From the NCBI RefSeq assembly GCF_900162685.1, contig NZ_LT727817.1, positions 1-55,508 of the forward strand: DNA of 55,508 nucleotides. Direction: 5' to 3'. The notes under the pieces were generated by a model. It made no database searches and had not been told where the DNA came from. It was given only the letters and a program-made list of their open reading frames with translations. The translations under genes were made by a program, and so were the position numbers. The first letter of the stretch is position 1, and the number at the start of each line of letters is the position of its first letter. This document shows positions 38,349 to 50,045 of this stretch, in pieces. Origin of the DNA: Terribacillus halophilus. GTDB lineage: Bacteria; Bacillota; Bacilli; Bacillales; Amphibacillaceae.

Positions 38349-39161
38349 TTAGCTAAAGTAATTACCTTTTTGTACGTCAATTTGCTTATTGCGGACATCT
38401 ACGTTCTGTATCTTAATCAGCGACGTGTAATCTTCCACTACACGATCCTCTTCTTCATCTTCAGCTTCCGCTAATACACCAATAGCAGTGACATTAGCAT
38501 TAAATTCTTGAAGAAGGCTCTTCATGCCATTGATCGTACCGCCAGCTTTCATGAAGTCATCAACAATACATACATTGGCTTGATCCGGTATGCTACGCTT
38601 CGATAGGACCATCGTCTGTATCTTCCTTGACGATCCAGAAACATAATTGACACTCACCGTAGATCCTTCTGTTACTTTCGGATCTCTTCTAACAATGACA
38701 ACGGGGACGTTCAAATAATTCGCTGCTGCATAAGCAATCGGGATACCTTTTGTAGCAACTGTCACAACTACATCAATTTTGCGGTCATGAAAAGCTGTCG
38801 CAAAAAGACGGCCAATTTTGTTTACTGCAGCAGGTTCTCCAAGAATATCACTCATGAACAAATATCCTCCTGGCAGAAGTCGATCCGAATCCGCCAGCTT
38901 ATCACAAAGCTCATCAATGAAGGAGGCACTGTTTTCCTTTGAGTAGATGGGGATATAACGAACACCGCCAGCTGCACCTGATACAGATTGCAAATACCCA
39001 ATTCCTTCTTGCTGGAACATATCATTTATAATAGACAAATCTTCGCTTACGGAAGATTTGGCAGCAGCGTACGTTGTTGAAAAATATGGCAAAGACACCA
39101 ATTGCTGCGGATGATTTATCAGATAATTCGTCATCGCAACCAAACGTTCACTTCTTTTCAT
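38349..39161 (-). CDS. purR: Purine operon repressor PurR
   Basis: PRPP-responsive repressor of purine genes. The 270 residues have an N-terminal winged helix (about 1-73) and a phosphoribosyltransferase-like effector domain with the PRPP loop VCIVDDFMKAGGTING. Slightly shorter than B. subtilis PurR at the C-terminus. Paired PurBox-like sites upstream suggest autoregulation. Confidence 0.96.
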   Translation of the reverse strand: MKRSERLVAMTNYLINHPQQLVSLPYFSTTYAAAKSSVSEDLSIINDMFQQEGIGYLQSVSGAAGGVRYIPIYSKENSASFIDELCDKLADSDRLLPGGYLFMSDILGEPAAVNKIGRLFATAFHDRKIDVVVTVATKGIPIAYAAANYLNVPVVIVRRDPKVTEGSTVSVNYVSGSSRKIQTMVLSKRSIPDQANVCIVDDFMKAGGTINGMKSLLQEFNANVTAIGVLAEAEDEEEDRVVEDYTSLIKIQNVDVRNKQIDVQKGNYFS

Positions 39162-39172
39162 CTCTACACCTC

Positions 39173-39217
39173 AAAACCGAATGTTATTGTTAGATAATAA
39201 CACTCTCGTACGGTTTT
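39173..39217 (-). promoter_or_regulatory. Pair of inverted PurBox-like sites
   Basis: AAAACCGAATGTT on the plus strand (39173-39185) and, inverted, AAAACCGTACGAG on the minus strand (39205-39217), each near the AWWWCCGAACWWT consensus with two or three mismatches. They flank the purR start region; the second box overlaps the ispE stop codon. Confidence 0.6.
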
Positions 39218-40085
39218 AATCAAGCTCAGGCCGCCCGCCAAGCATCCGTACAACATACACTTGCTCACAAAATCCTCTCAAGCTGTTGTATATCCGGTAT
39301 GCGCGACTCTCTTGGGATACAAGAGAAAAGACAGTTGGTCCGCTGCCGCTCATCAATACCGCATCTGCTCCTGCTTCAGCCATCTGCTGTTTAATTTGTT
39401 TCACTTCCGGACATAGCTTCAGTGTGACAGGTTCCAACACATTTGCGACCTTGTCACAAATAGATTGAAAATCTCCATGCTCAATCGCATTAACCATTCC
39501 TTTTGTATCAGGATGCTCAATACCTTCAATCTTTAACTGCTGATAAATTGTCTGAGTGGAAACACCCACTCCGGGGTTAGCTAAAACAACCCAGCAAGCC
39601 GGTGGAGCTGGAAGTTCTTTTATCTTCTCTCCACGGCCGGTCGATAGCGCTGTTGAACCATATACACAGAAAGAAACATCCGAGCCGATTTTTGCTCCTA
39701 GCTCAGCCAGTGTATCAAGGGATAATCCCAATTCCCATAATGTGTTCAGACCACGCAATACAGCCGCTGCATCACTGCTTCCGCCTGCAAGACCGGCTGC
39801 GACCGGTATCTGCTTATCTATGTATATCTTGACACCTTTATCAATGTTATATGTATCTTTGATCAATTGCGCCGCACGGTAGGCAAGATTGCGTTCATCG
39901 TTCGGTACAAATCTGTTATCCGATTCGATTTCAATCTTGTTCTCCTGTAACACGATTAACTCTATCCGGTCTGCCAGATCAATCGTTGTCATCACCATCT
40001 CTACCTCATGATAGCCATCCGGGCGTTTGTATAGTACGTCCAACGAAAGATTGATCTTAGCTGGCGCCTTTTCGAGCAAATACAT
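39216..40085 (-). CDS. ispE: 4-diphosphocytidyl-2-C-methyl-D-erythritol kinase
   Basis: Fourth step of the MEP isoprenoid pathway. The 289-residue GHMP kinase shows [11 protein letters not shown] at the N-terminus, the ATP loop [17 protein letters not shown] (about 90-106) and [11 protein letters not shown]. Length equals the B. subtilis protein. Confidence 0.96.
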   Translation of the reverse strand: MYLLEKAPAKINLSLDVLYKRPDGYHEVEMVMTTIDLADRIELIVLQENKIEIESDNRFVPNDERNLAYRAAQLIKDTYNIDKGVKIYIDKQIPVAAGLAGGSSDAAAVLRGLNTLWELGLSLDTLAELGAKIGSDVSFCVYGSTALSTGRGEKIKELPAPPACWVVLANPGVGVSTQTIYQQLKIEGIEHPDTKGMVNAIEHGDFQSICDKVANVLEPVTLKLCPEVKQIKQQMAEAGADAVLMSGSGPTVFSLVSQESRAYRIYNSLRGFCEQVYVVRMLGGRPELD

Positions 40086-40161
40086 GTCATGTCACCTACT
40101 TTAGTTGAATTTCTTCAAAATTGTATCATAAAAAGAAGGTGCAGGCTATTCTGCCTGAAAA

Positions 40162-40200
40162 GAAGCAGCCCTCCTCTTAACTAACTGAGAAGGGCTGCTA
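40162..40200 (-). terminator. sspF terminator
   Basis: Minus strand: AGCAGCCCTTCTC, loop, GAGGAGGGCTGCT, then TCTTTTC. Confidence 0.85.
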
Positions 40201-40204
40201 CTTA

Positions 40205-40381
40205 TTACTGTTTATCTTGCATCGACTGCTCAGCCATAGCGATTGCATACTTTACCATATTCCCCGCGTCGCGAGAACGTATGCCGCCCCAGCCTTCCTT
40301 CTGTACCGTGTCGTAAAACCCAAGTTCTTTTGCAATTTCCTCTTTTAGTGCATCAGACATAATACCTCTTCTTCTGCCCAA
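40205..40381 (-). CDS. sspF: Small acid-soluble spore protein, SspF type
   Basis: A 58-residue alpha/beta-type SASP relative ([30 protein letters not shown]) that coats spore DNA. The start is TTG 40381 (LGRRRGIM), nine bases after GGGAG; the upstream frame to 40513 crosses the veg terminator and is not coding. A weak sigma-G-like pair (TGAAGA with CGTAAAT) may precede it, unproven. Confidence 0.93.
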   Translation of the reverse strand: MGRRRGIMSDALKEEIAKELGFYDTVQKEGWGGIRSRDAGNMVKYAIAMAEQSMQDKQ

Positions 40382-40474
40382 AGAAAACAGCTCCCTTCTG
40401 ATATTTACGACACGCTTATTATCTGTCTCTTCAGCTAATGTTATGCCTGTCAGATCTATACAAAAAGGGCAAAA

Positions 40475-40506
40475 TAAAAAGGCAGAGGAGAATCCTCTGC
40501 CTTTTT
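40475..40506 (-). terminator. veg terminator
   Basis: AAAAAGGCAGAGGA/TCCTCTGCCTTTTT perfect hairpin with T run on the minus strand. Confidence 0.93.
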
Positions 40507-40512
40507 CTAGCA

Positions 40513-40773
40513 TTATTTAGCGATTTCATTCAAATCGTCTGTATCAAAATCTAATTCTACTGTTTCGGTTAAGACATCTGCATAGCTATAGGAGACACGC
40601 TCAAACGCATTCTCATCTTGATCAAGTTCTACGATGAATACAGCTGGATACGTTTCCGCAAGTACTCCGCAACGTTCGATGGTTTTCTTTCTCCCACCAT
40701 TAGCTTTCAATTTTAAACGTTTACCAATTTGTCCTTCCAGACCCTGCTTAATTTCAACTAATGTTTTAGCCAC
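40513..40773 (-). CDS. veg: Veg protein (biofilm-associated)
   Basis: An 86-residue conserved protein ([50 protein letters not shown]). In B. subtilis it stimulates biofilm gene expression by countering SinR; the mechanism is not fixed. GTG 40773 (VAKTLVEIK) gives exactly the B. subtilis length; the longer frame to 40866 runs into the promoters. Two strong tandem promoters drive it. Confidence 0.95.
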   Translation of the reverse strand: MAKTLVEIKQGLEGQIGKRLKLKANGGRKKTIERCGVLAETYPAVFIVELDQDENAFERVSYSYADVLTETVELDFDTDDLNEIAK

Positions 40774-40795
40774 TGCACTCCACCTCACTGATCTA

Positions 40796-40824
40796 ATCAT
40801 AGCACAATTAAGATATGAAGTCAA
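40796..40824 (-). promoter_or_regulatory. veg proximal promoter
   Basis: Minus-strand -35 TTGACT (40819-40824), 17-bp spacer, -10 TATGAT (40796-40801). Confidence 0.75.
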
Positions 40825-40836
40825 ATAAAACTTATC

Positions 40837-40866
40837 ATTATAACAGCATATCAATTTTGATGTCAA
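40837..40866 (-). promoter_or_regulatory. veg distal promoter
   Basis: Minus-strand perfect hexamers TTGACA (40861-40866) and TATAAT (40837-40842) with an 18-bp spacer; 40 bp upstream of the proximal promoter. Confidence 0.82.
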
Positions 40867-40958
40867 TGAAAAGATTAAATGTTTCTTATTTCAATTTATT
40901 CTTTCAAATATGTGCAAAATTATGCATCAGTGGTAGATTTATGTGGCAGATTACTTAT

Positions 40959-41837
40959 TCAGTTGTCTTCTTCTTCCTCATCCGGATCTATATAAGGCAG
41001 CCCAGTTCGAAGTAATCCGCGGGTTTCAATCCCCCCCAGCCCACGTTCTCCTGTCAATGTATTTCGAAGCGCATCCCACACACCAACTTTTTCCATAAAT
41101 GGTGTAAAAGCAATTTTAGCTACAATATAAACAGGATCTAAAGCATGGATATTGATTCTGCTCGGTGAACTTGCAAAGTTTGCACCAGCTCGAATCAAGG
41201 ATTCAAAATGGGATTGGCAGGCACCAGCGAAAATGACTAATTGGTCTAGATGCGGGTATAGCCGACGAGCTTCTCTAACTGTCTCCACAAAGTATTGGGA
41301 ATGTCGATAAGCCTTCATATCATGCTTATCTCCTTTATTTTTCTGAAAGGCATCATGTCCGGTTATGACAATAATATCTGGTTGGATTTTTTGTAGAAGG
41401 GAAGCAATTTGGAGCGGCATCTCTTTTTCCTGCAGATGAACACCGTGTACTTGAATGCCGAACCGCTGGTAAAAATCGATACATTTCTTCAGATACGTTC
41501 TGTCTCCGTCAATATGGAGAACCTTCGCAGGGATTTGAAAGTAGTTTGGACTGTGCTGATAGCCTGCAGTCGAATCATATTCCCGCTTATCCTTCATCAG
41601 CATATAATCCTGGCGAAAGAGACGGTAGGAATAATCTTCTTTATCTTGCCATGTTTTCTTTTGTTTGCTTATTTCGCGTGTGCCAGCTTTCACGAGATCA
41701 TCCTCTGGAGCATCAGCGATAAGACGCATATCTTCTCCATGCAGAATGACTTTATTAGCCGTAAAGCTGGACACACGAAACAATAAATCGTGCTGGTATG
41801 ATTTTCTCGTGACGATATCACCAATCGTCCATTCCAT
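40959..41837 (-). CDS. yabG: Sporulation-specific protease YabG
   Basis: Cysteine-type protease that trims spore coat proteins during assembly. The 292-residue sequence has an N-terminal SH3-like segment (GDIVTRKSYQHDLLFRV) and the conserved core VITGHDAFQKNKGDKHD, QLVIFAGACQSHFESLIRAGANFASSPSRINIHA in outline. Full length. No distinct terminator was seen in the 85 bp after it. Confidence 0.95.
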   Translation of the reverse strand: MEWTIGDIVTRKSYQHDLLFRVSSFTANKVILHGEDMRLIADAPEDDLVKAGTREISKQKKTWQDKEDYSYRLFRQDYMLMKDKREYDSTAGYQHSPNYFQIPAKVLHIDGDRTYLKKCIDFYQRFGIQVHGVHLQEKEMPLQIASLLQKIQPDIIVITGHDAFQKNKGDKHDMKAYRHSQYFVETVREARRLYPHLDQLVIFAGACQSHFESLIRAGANFASSPSRINIHALDPVYIVAKIAFTPFMEKVGVWDALRNTLTGERGLGGIETRGLLRTGLPYIDPDEEEEDN

Positions 41838-41898
41838 TCCCGTTCACCTCATCCACCAAAGCTTTCTTCTACAGCTTATGATAGGTGGGCAAAAGTGT

Positions 41899-43327
<1,429 letters not shown>

Positions 43328-43337
43328 GCTTTTCCCT

Positions 43338-44108
43338 CTATGCTTTGATTTGATATAGTCTTTCTGCATTCCGCATCGTCAGCTCTGCCAGTTCCTCATA
43401 GCCGATACCGCGGAGCTCGGCAATCTGTTCTGCCACCAGTTTTACGTAAGCTGGTTCATTGCGTTTGCCGCGATTTGGATGCGGTGCTAAGTAAGGACAA
43501 TCTGTCTCGATTAACAAACGATCTGCCGGCACTATCTTTGCTACTTCCTTTGGCGCTCGCGCATTCTTAAACGTGACAGGTCCGCCTAGCGATATATAAA
43601 AGTTCATATCAAGAAACTCCTGAATCAGATCAGCTTCATCACTATAGCAATGCATAATACCGCCAACTTCCGCTGCCCCTTCTTCTCTCAGGATAGGAAT
43701 TATATCTGCTGTTGCCTCCCTGTTATGAATGATGATTGGGAGCTTTACGCGTCTTGCTAGCTGGATTTGCTGGCGAAGTACGTCTTTTTGAACATCCTTC
43801 GGTGATTTATCCCAATGATAATCAAGGCCCATTTCACCAATCGCGACAACTTTTGGATGAGTTGATAACTCTTCTATTCGCTCTAAGTCTGTATCTGTCA
43901 TATCAATTGCATCTACAGGGTGCCAGCCAATTGCTGCATAAACGAAATCATACTTTTCCGCCAGTTCAATTGCTGATGTGATTCCTTCTGCGTCACAGCC
44001 AATCACAACAAGACGAGAAACACCCGCATCCACTGCACGCTGCAGCATTTCTTCGCGATCTTCCGCAAACTGCTTATCATTAATATGAGCATGTGTATCA
44101 AATAACAT
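43338..44108 (-). CDS. tatD: TatD family metal-dependent deoxyribonuclease
   Basis: A 256-residue TIM-barrel hydrolase (YabD in B. subtilis) with metal ligands in FDTHAHIND, GEMGLDYH, IIHNREA and ETDCPYLAPHPNRGKRNEP. Probable 3'-5' DNase active in DNA quality control; the in vivo role in Bacillus is not settled. Confidence 0.94.
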   Translation of the reverse strand: MLFDTHAHINDKQFAEDREEMLQRAVDAGVSRLVVIGCDAEGITSAIELAEKYDFVYAAIGWHPVDAIDMTDTDLERIEELSTHPKVVAIGEMGLDYHWDKSPKDVQKDVLRQQIQLARRVKLPIIIHNREATADIIPILREEGAAEVGGIMHCYSDEADLIQEFLDMNFYISLGGPVTFKNARAPKEVAKIVPADRLLIETDCPYLAPHPNRGKRNEPAYVKLVAEQIAELRGIGYEELAELTMRNAERLYQIKA

Positions 44109-44145
44109 AAAACATTGTCCTTTCTATCTAATAAAAAAAGGAAAA

Positions 44146-44163
44146 ACGCTTGTGTACAAGCGT
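44146..44163 (-). terminator. metG terminator
   Basis: Minus strand: ACGCTTG, TACA loop, CAAGCGT, then TTTTTCC. Confidence 0.8.
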
Positions 44164-44177
44164 CTCCCTCTCCTTCT

Positions 44178-46178
<2,001 letters not shown>

Positions 46179-46204
46179 GCTCGTATGCATTTACACTTAC
46201 CTCT

Positions 46205-46234
46205 ATTGTAGCGACTTTCCAGCATAAATTCCAA
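46205..46234 (-). promoter_or_regulatory. metG promoter
   Basis: Minus-strand -35 TTGGAA (46229-46234), 18-bp spacer, -10 TACAAT (46205-46210). Confidence 0.65.
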
Positions 46235-46322
46235 TGCGGCTGAATTTTTTTCATCGCGATGCGACAGAAAAGGAATCGAATCTGCGTATTTTATAGTAGT
46301 AATCCGACAAATCATGTTAATT

Positions 46323-46348
46323 TGTCGAATAATGTCGACTTATCGACA
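46323..46348. promoter_or_regulatory. Cluster of Spo0A box-like sites, middle of the metG-abrB gap
   Basis: TGTCGAA (46323-46329), TGTCGAC (46333-46339) and, inverted, ATCGACA (46342-46348). The first two have the same 10-bp phase as the abrB-proximal pair. The remaining 46240-46490 is AT-rich and holds no gene. Confidence 0.5.
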
Positions 46349-46496
46349 CATTTCTTTTGTCATTGTTCCAATAAAACCCCCTAATTTATTTTACTTATTT
46401 TACATAAATATACATTAATAAAGGTAAAAAGACCTGCTCATTTCCCTTTCTCCTGTTTTTACTGTAAGAAACACGCTTTACTTCAAGATATTTGAA

Positions 46497-46525
46497 TTGA
46501 CACATATGTCAATCACTGGTACGAT
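46497..46525 (+). promoter_or_regulatory. abrB promoter
   Basis: -35 TTGACA (46497-46502), 17-bp spacer, -10 TACGAT (46520-46525), followed by two 0A boxes. Confidence 0.8.
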
Positions 46526-46539
46526 AGCTTTAGTTAAAT

Positions 46540-46556
46540 TGTCGAATAATGACGAA
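46540..46556 (+). promoter_or_regulatory. Spo0A operator of abrB
   Basis: TGTCGAA (46540-46546) and TGACGAA (46550-46556), 15-30 bp past the -10. The TTGTCGAATAATGACGAA arrangement is the one known at B. subtilis abrB, where Spo0A-P represses. Confidence 0.9.
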
Positions 46557-46592
46557 TCAACATATATATACACCCGAGAGGAGAAACAAAGG

Positions 46593-46871
46593 ATGAAATC
46601 AACAGGTATTGTACGTAAAGTAGATGAATTGGGAAGGGTTGTAATTCCAATCGAATTGCGCCGTACACTTGGCATCAACGAAAAGGATGCTTTGGAAATT
46701 TACGTGGATGATGATCGCATCATTCTTAAAAAATACAAACCAAACATGACTTGCCATATCACTGGCGAAATTTCTGATGATAACTTGTCATTGGCAAATG
46801 GCAAATTAGTTCTTAGCCGCGAAGGTGCAGAAGAGCTAATCAATGAAATTCAAACACGTTTGAACAAATAA
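46593..46871 (+). CDS. abrB: Transition-state regulator AbrB
   Basis: A 92-residue DNA-binding protein repressing post-exponential genes such as spoVG. The N-terminal swapped-hairpin domain (STGIVRKVDELGRVVIPIEL) includes the usual Cys54 in PNMTCHITGE. ATG 46593 aligns with all AbrB proteins; the frame open to 46497 crosses the promoter. Divergent from metG, convergent with rsmI, as in B. subtilis. Confidence 0.97.
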   Translation: MKSTGIVRKVDELGRVVIPIELRRTLGINEKDALEIYVDDDRIILKKYKPNMTCHITGEISDDNLSLANGKLVLSREGAEELINEIQTRLNK

Positions 46872-46874
46872 GCA

Positions 46875-46907
46875 AAAACCGCTCCTTTTAATGGAGCGGT
46901 TTTTTTA
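46875..46907. terminator. abrB/rsmI bidirectional terminator
   Basis: AAAAACCGCTCC, loop, GGAGCGGTTTTTTT. The rsmI stop codon lies inside its T run. Confidence 0.92.
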
Positions 46908-47780
46908 GTCTACATGATAGGCCTGATAAACGTCGCGTTTCGACAGCTTGCGATCAATAGCTACTTGTTTGATTGCCTGCTTAGATGGAATATCGTCTTT
47001 CTCTACATACCAATCTACGTGTTCCTGTATACTCATGTTCTCCCAAAAAGCTTGCTCTGCTTCCTGCAGCTCTGCTTCTGATGCACCTTCTACCACGATA
47101 CAGAACTCGCCGCGTAAATTCTCAGATGCAGCCCATTCCACGGCTTCTTGCAAATCCCCCCGCAGAAATTCTTCATAACGTTTAGTCAGTTCTCTTCCTA
47201 ACGCCACTTTGCGTTCACCGAAACTGTCGTGTATAGCCGATAACGTTTCTTTTAAACGATGAGGACTTTCATAAAAAACCAATGTTGCTGTCACCTTACG
47301 CAGTTTCTCCAATTCCCCAGTTAGATCTCTTTTCTTCCTCGGCAAAAATCCGAAGAACTGATAAGCATCAGTAGAAATGCCAGAACCAACTAATGCGACC
47401 AGTGCTGCATTAGCTCCTGGAAGTACAACTACCGGATAACCAGCTGCTGCAGCTGCTTGAACTAATTCCTGACCAGGATCGGAAATTGCTGGCATACCAG
47501 CATCGCTGACCAACCCGACATCTTTCTCTTCTGCTAACAAATCCAGCAGCATTTGTTCTCTCGCTTTACGATTATGTTCGTGATAACTGATTAACGGTGT
47601 TTGAATATCAAAGTGATTGAATAACTTTATCGTGTTGCGTGTATCTTCTGCAGCGACAGTATGTACTTGCTTCAATGTTTCCAGTGCTCGCAATGTAATA
47701 TCCTGCAAGTTGCCAATCGGTGTTGGTATTATAAAAAGTGTTCCTGTCTGGTGCTTCTCAAAACTTTTCTGTGATTGCAT
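46905..47780 (-). CDS. rsmI: 16S rRNA (C1402-2'-O)-methyltransferase
   Basis: Tetrapyrrole-methylase-fold enzyme (YabC in B. subtilis) modifying 16S rRNA C1402. Signature IIPTPIGNLQDITLRA, VSDAGMPAISDPG and the LPGANAALVAL loop. ATG 47780 with GGGGG upstream gives 291 residues; the frame continues to 47930 inside yazA without support. It overlaps yazA by 23 bp. Confidence 0.95.
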   Translation of the reverse strand: MQSQKSFEKHQTGTLFIIPTPIGNLQDITLRALETLKQVHTVAAEDTRNTIKLFNHFDIQTPLISYHEHNRKAREQMLLDLLAEEKDVGLVSDAGMPAISDPGQELVQAAAAAGYPVVVLPGANAALVALVGSGISTDAYQFFGFLPRKKRDLTGELEKLRKVTATLVFYESPHRLKETLSAIHDSFGERKVALGRELTKRYEEFLRGDLQEAVEWAASENLRGEFCIVVEGASEAELQEAEQAFWENMSIQEHVDWYVEKDDIPSKQAIKQVAIDRKLSKRDVYQAYHVD

Positions 47781-48042
47781 GGTGACTTCCCCCTTCCAAT
47801 ATAAGCTTCCATTTCTGCTGCTTAGAGAGCTGTTTGATTCGATACTCCTCCCGCAATGCCGCTTGTCGCGTTCCGAATAATTGGAGGTATACCAAGATGA
47901 ATGGTCCTCTGCCTCTTGTATATTTCGCACCTTTTCCAGTTGCGTGCTGCTTTAAGCGGTTAGCAAGTGCATTCGTATATCCCGTATACAAACTTTCATC
48001 CTTGCACTTTAATATATAGACAACATGCTTATTTTCTCCCAT
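47758..48042 (-). CDS. yazA: GIY-YIG nuclease domain protein YazA
   Basis: A 94-residue UPF0213-type protein with [26 protein letters not shown] as its GIY-YIG core (tyrosines at VYI and TGY) and a downstream Arg/Glu pair in [11 protein letters not shown]. Cellular role unknown. It overlaps both rsmI and yabB. Confidence 0.92.
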   Translation of the reverse strand: MGENKHVVYILKCKDESLYTGYTNALANRLKQHATGKGAKYTRGRGPFILVYLQLFGTRQAALREEYRIKQLSKQQKWKLILEGGSHHAITEKF

Positions 48043-48775
48043 ACAGGATTTCCTCTAATTCATCCGTATATCCCCCACTTGCAGTATGTGAATAAAGCGG
48101 AGGCAATACTTTTAAGCCAGGATTGCCATTACGTACCCCTTCGATTAACAGGATATTCGCTTCTTTATCAGGCTTCGGATAAACAAGCCGCATGCGTTTT
48201 GGCTCGATTTTCTGCTGACGCATCGACGTAACAATATCAAGCATTCGCTCCGGACGATGCACCAGACTCACCTTTCCTCCTGGTTTGACAAGCTTGCGGC
48301 AAGCCAGAATCACATCATCCAATGTACACATAACTTCATGACGAGCAATTGTCAGATGATCATTCAGATTTTGCTCGCGTTTGCCAGGCGTCTTGAAATA
48401 AGGCGGGTTACAAGTAACAGCATCGAAAGGACCGTTACCAAAGAAAGCCGGCATGTCTTTTAAATCCCCATGCACGATATCCAACTGTTCATCCAGCTCA
48501 TTTAATGTCACATTGCGTACTGCCATATCATAAAGGCGCCCCTGAATTTCAACGCCTGTAATTTGTGCTTTCGTTCTTCTGCTCATCAATAAGGGGATAA
48601 CGCCATTACCGGAGCATAAGTCTAATATTTTTCCCTTTGTAAGAGGAATAGATGCAAAATCAGCTAGAAGCACTGCATCTAATGAGAAGGCAAATACAGT
48701 CGGACTTTGGATAATACGCATATTTTGCTCCGCAAGCAGGTCGTCTAGCCGTTCATCTCCCTTTAATTCCACCAT
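48029..48775 (-). CDS. yabB: tRNA1(Val) A37 N6-methyltransferase family protein YabB
   Basis: A 248-residue SAM methyltransferase with [18 protein letters not shown] (motif I) and the adenine-N6 motif NPPYF. TrmN6-like. ATG 48775 ([13 protein letters not shown]) has GAGGGG ten bases upstream and agrees with family length. It overlaps yazA by 14 bp. Confidence 0.93.
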   Translation of the reverse strand: MVELKGDERLDDLLAEQNMRIIQSPTVFAFSLDAVLLADFASIPLTKGKILDLCSGNGVIPLLMSRRTKAQITGVEIQGRLYDMAVRNVTLNELDEQLDIVHGDLKDMPAFFGNGPFDAVTCNPPYFKTPGKREQNLNDHLTIARHEVMCTLDDVILACRKLVKPGGKVSLVHRPERMLDIVTSMRQQKIEPKRMRLVYPKPDKEANILLIEGVRNGNPGLKVLPPLYSHTASGGYTDELEEILYGRK

Positions 48776-48805
48776 ACAACTAATTCCCCTCTTTATTTTA
48801 TTACA

Positions 48806-48840
48806 AAAAAGGACCTTCCCTACTGCGTGTAAGGAAGGCC
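48806..48840 (-). terminator. Terminator between yabA and yabB
   Basis: Minus strand: GGCCTTCC, loop, GGGAAGGTCC, then TTTTTT; ends transcription of the upstream group. Confidence 0.85.
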
Positions 48841-48846
48841 GCCACA

Positions 48847-49197
48847 TCATTTATTCTTATTCAAGAACGTCAAACAGAACAAGCAATCTTCATTACGTCT
48901 CGGACTGCCGAAGTGCACATTACAGATATGGAAACCTTCTTCATATAAACGCGCTAGGTTGTCATATCCTTCGCCAATCGGTGCTTCCTTAGACGGTGCG
49001 GCCTTGCTGCCAGCTTTTTGCTCCTGTGCAGCTTGGCCATCTAGACGATTGCGCAGATGATGATTCTCTACCGTTAAACGGTTGTTCTCTTCCAACAGCT
49101 CCGCTACATGACCTTTAACATCACCCAATTGCTTGTACAGCTGGCCGATCTGCTCTTCCATCTGTGTGACATGCTCCAGTATTTCCTTTTTATTCAC
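48847..49197 (-). CDS. yabA: Replication initiation control protein YabA
   Basis: Binds DnaA and DnaN to limit replication initiation. The 116 residues contain an N-terminal coiled coil (about 5-60, leucine heptads) that makes the tetramer, a linker, and a C-terminal zinc-binding domain with [19 protein letters not shown] ligands. Adjacent to ricT, as in B. subtilis. Confidence 0.95.
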   Translation of the reverse strand: MNKKEILEHVTQMEEQIGQLYKQLGDVKGHVAELLEENNRLTVENHHLRNRLDGQAAQEQKAGSKAAPSKEAPIGEGYDNLARLYEEGFHICNVHFGSPRRNEDCLFCLTFLNKNK

Positions 49198-49212
49198 CGT
49201 CTCTCCACCCCA

Positions 49213-50037
49213 TCAGTCCATGGCTTGCGTTGAGATAACTCCTTCTTCGATCAGTTCATCTAAGGTATACTCGATAACCCGTTCCTTCTCCGGTACTTCA
49301 ATCTGAATCAACCGTTCCAAAATGTTCAGGCCTACTACCTTACCTGATCCGTAAGAAGTCCGAATCGCTTCACCTAAATCCGGTAGCTCACGTTTCGCCT
49401 CTTCGTACTCATCATTTTCATACTTCAAGCAGCACATAAGCCTTCCGCATAAGCCGGAGATCTTCGCCGGATTCAGCGATAGGTTCTGATCCTTTGCCAT
49501 CTTGATAGACACTGGCTCGAAATCTCCTAGAAAAGTAGAGCAGCAAAGCATTCTGCCGCAAGGTCCAATTCCGCCTAGCAGCTTTGCTTCGTCACGCACA
49601 CCAATCTGTCTAAGCTCAATCCGAGTCTTAAATACTGCCGCTAAATCTTTCACCAGGTTACGGAAATCAACCCGGCCGTCTGCTGTAAAGTAGAAAATCA
49701 CTTTATTTCGGTCGAAAGTATATTCTACTTCAACCAAATTCATATCAAGTTTATGATCGCGAATCTTTTTCTCACAAACTTTATACGCTTGCGCAGCGTT
49801 CTCTGTATTTTCCGCCACACTATATTTATCTTTGTCTGTTGCGATACGAATAACCTTTTTCAGAGGAAGGACAATATCCTCTTCGTCTACTTGCTTATCT
49901 GCAAGTACAACTCGTCCGAATTCTACGCCGCGAACAGTCTCTACAATAACATAATCTTCCAGCGCAACAGAAAGGTTGCCTGGATCAAAGTAATAGATCT
50001 TACCCGCCTTTTTAAAACGGACACCAATGACTTGCAT
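49213..50037 (-). CDS. ricT: PSP1-domain protein RicT (YaaT)
   Basis: Subunit of the RicA-RicF-RicT (Y) complex, which carries Fe-S clusters and supports RNase Y mRNA maturation and Spo0A phosphorylation. The 274 residues include the PSP1 domain and cysteines in GPCGRMLCCSTFLG and SGLCGRLMCCLKYE. Confidence 0.96.
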   Translation of the reverse strand: MQVIGVRFKKAGKIYYFDPGNLSVALEDYVIVETVRGVEFGRVVLADKQVDEEDIVLPLKKVIRIATDKDKYSVAENTENAAQAYKVCEKKIRDHKLDMNLVEVEYTFDRNKVIFYFTADGRVDFRNLVKDLAAVFKTRIELRQIGVRDEAKLLGGIGPCGRMLCCSTFLGDFEPVSIKMAKDQNLSLNPAKISGLCGRLMCCLKYENDEYEEAKRELPDLGEAIRTSYGSGKVVGLNILERLIQIEVPEKERVIEYTLDELIEEGVISTQAMD

Positions 50038-50045
50038 CTACCAAT

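Noticed and set aside
40382-40513. N-terminal extension of sspF to the ATG at 40513
   Set aside because: This stretch includes the veg terminator and codes for nothing SASP-like; TTG 40381 gives the family length.
40861-40958. Terminator after yabG
   Set aside because: No stable hairpin with T run was found; the region appears to hold only upstream sequence of the veg promoters.
41409-41786. 125-codon plus-strand frame inside yabG
   Set aside because: Antisense to a full-length conserved gene with no ribosome site or recognisable domain.
46497-46512. Inverted repeat TTGACA-CATA-TGTCAA at abrB
   Set aside because: Its left arm is simply the -35 hexamer; symmetry is short and no regulator fits, so a separate operator is not claimed.
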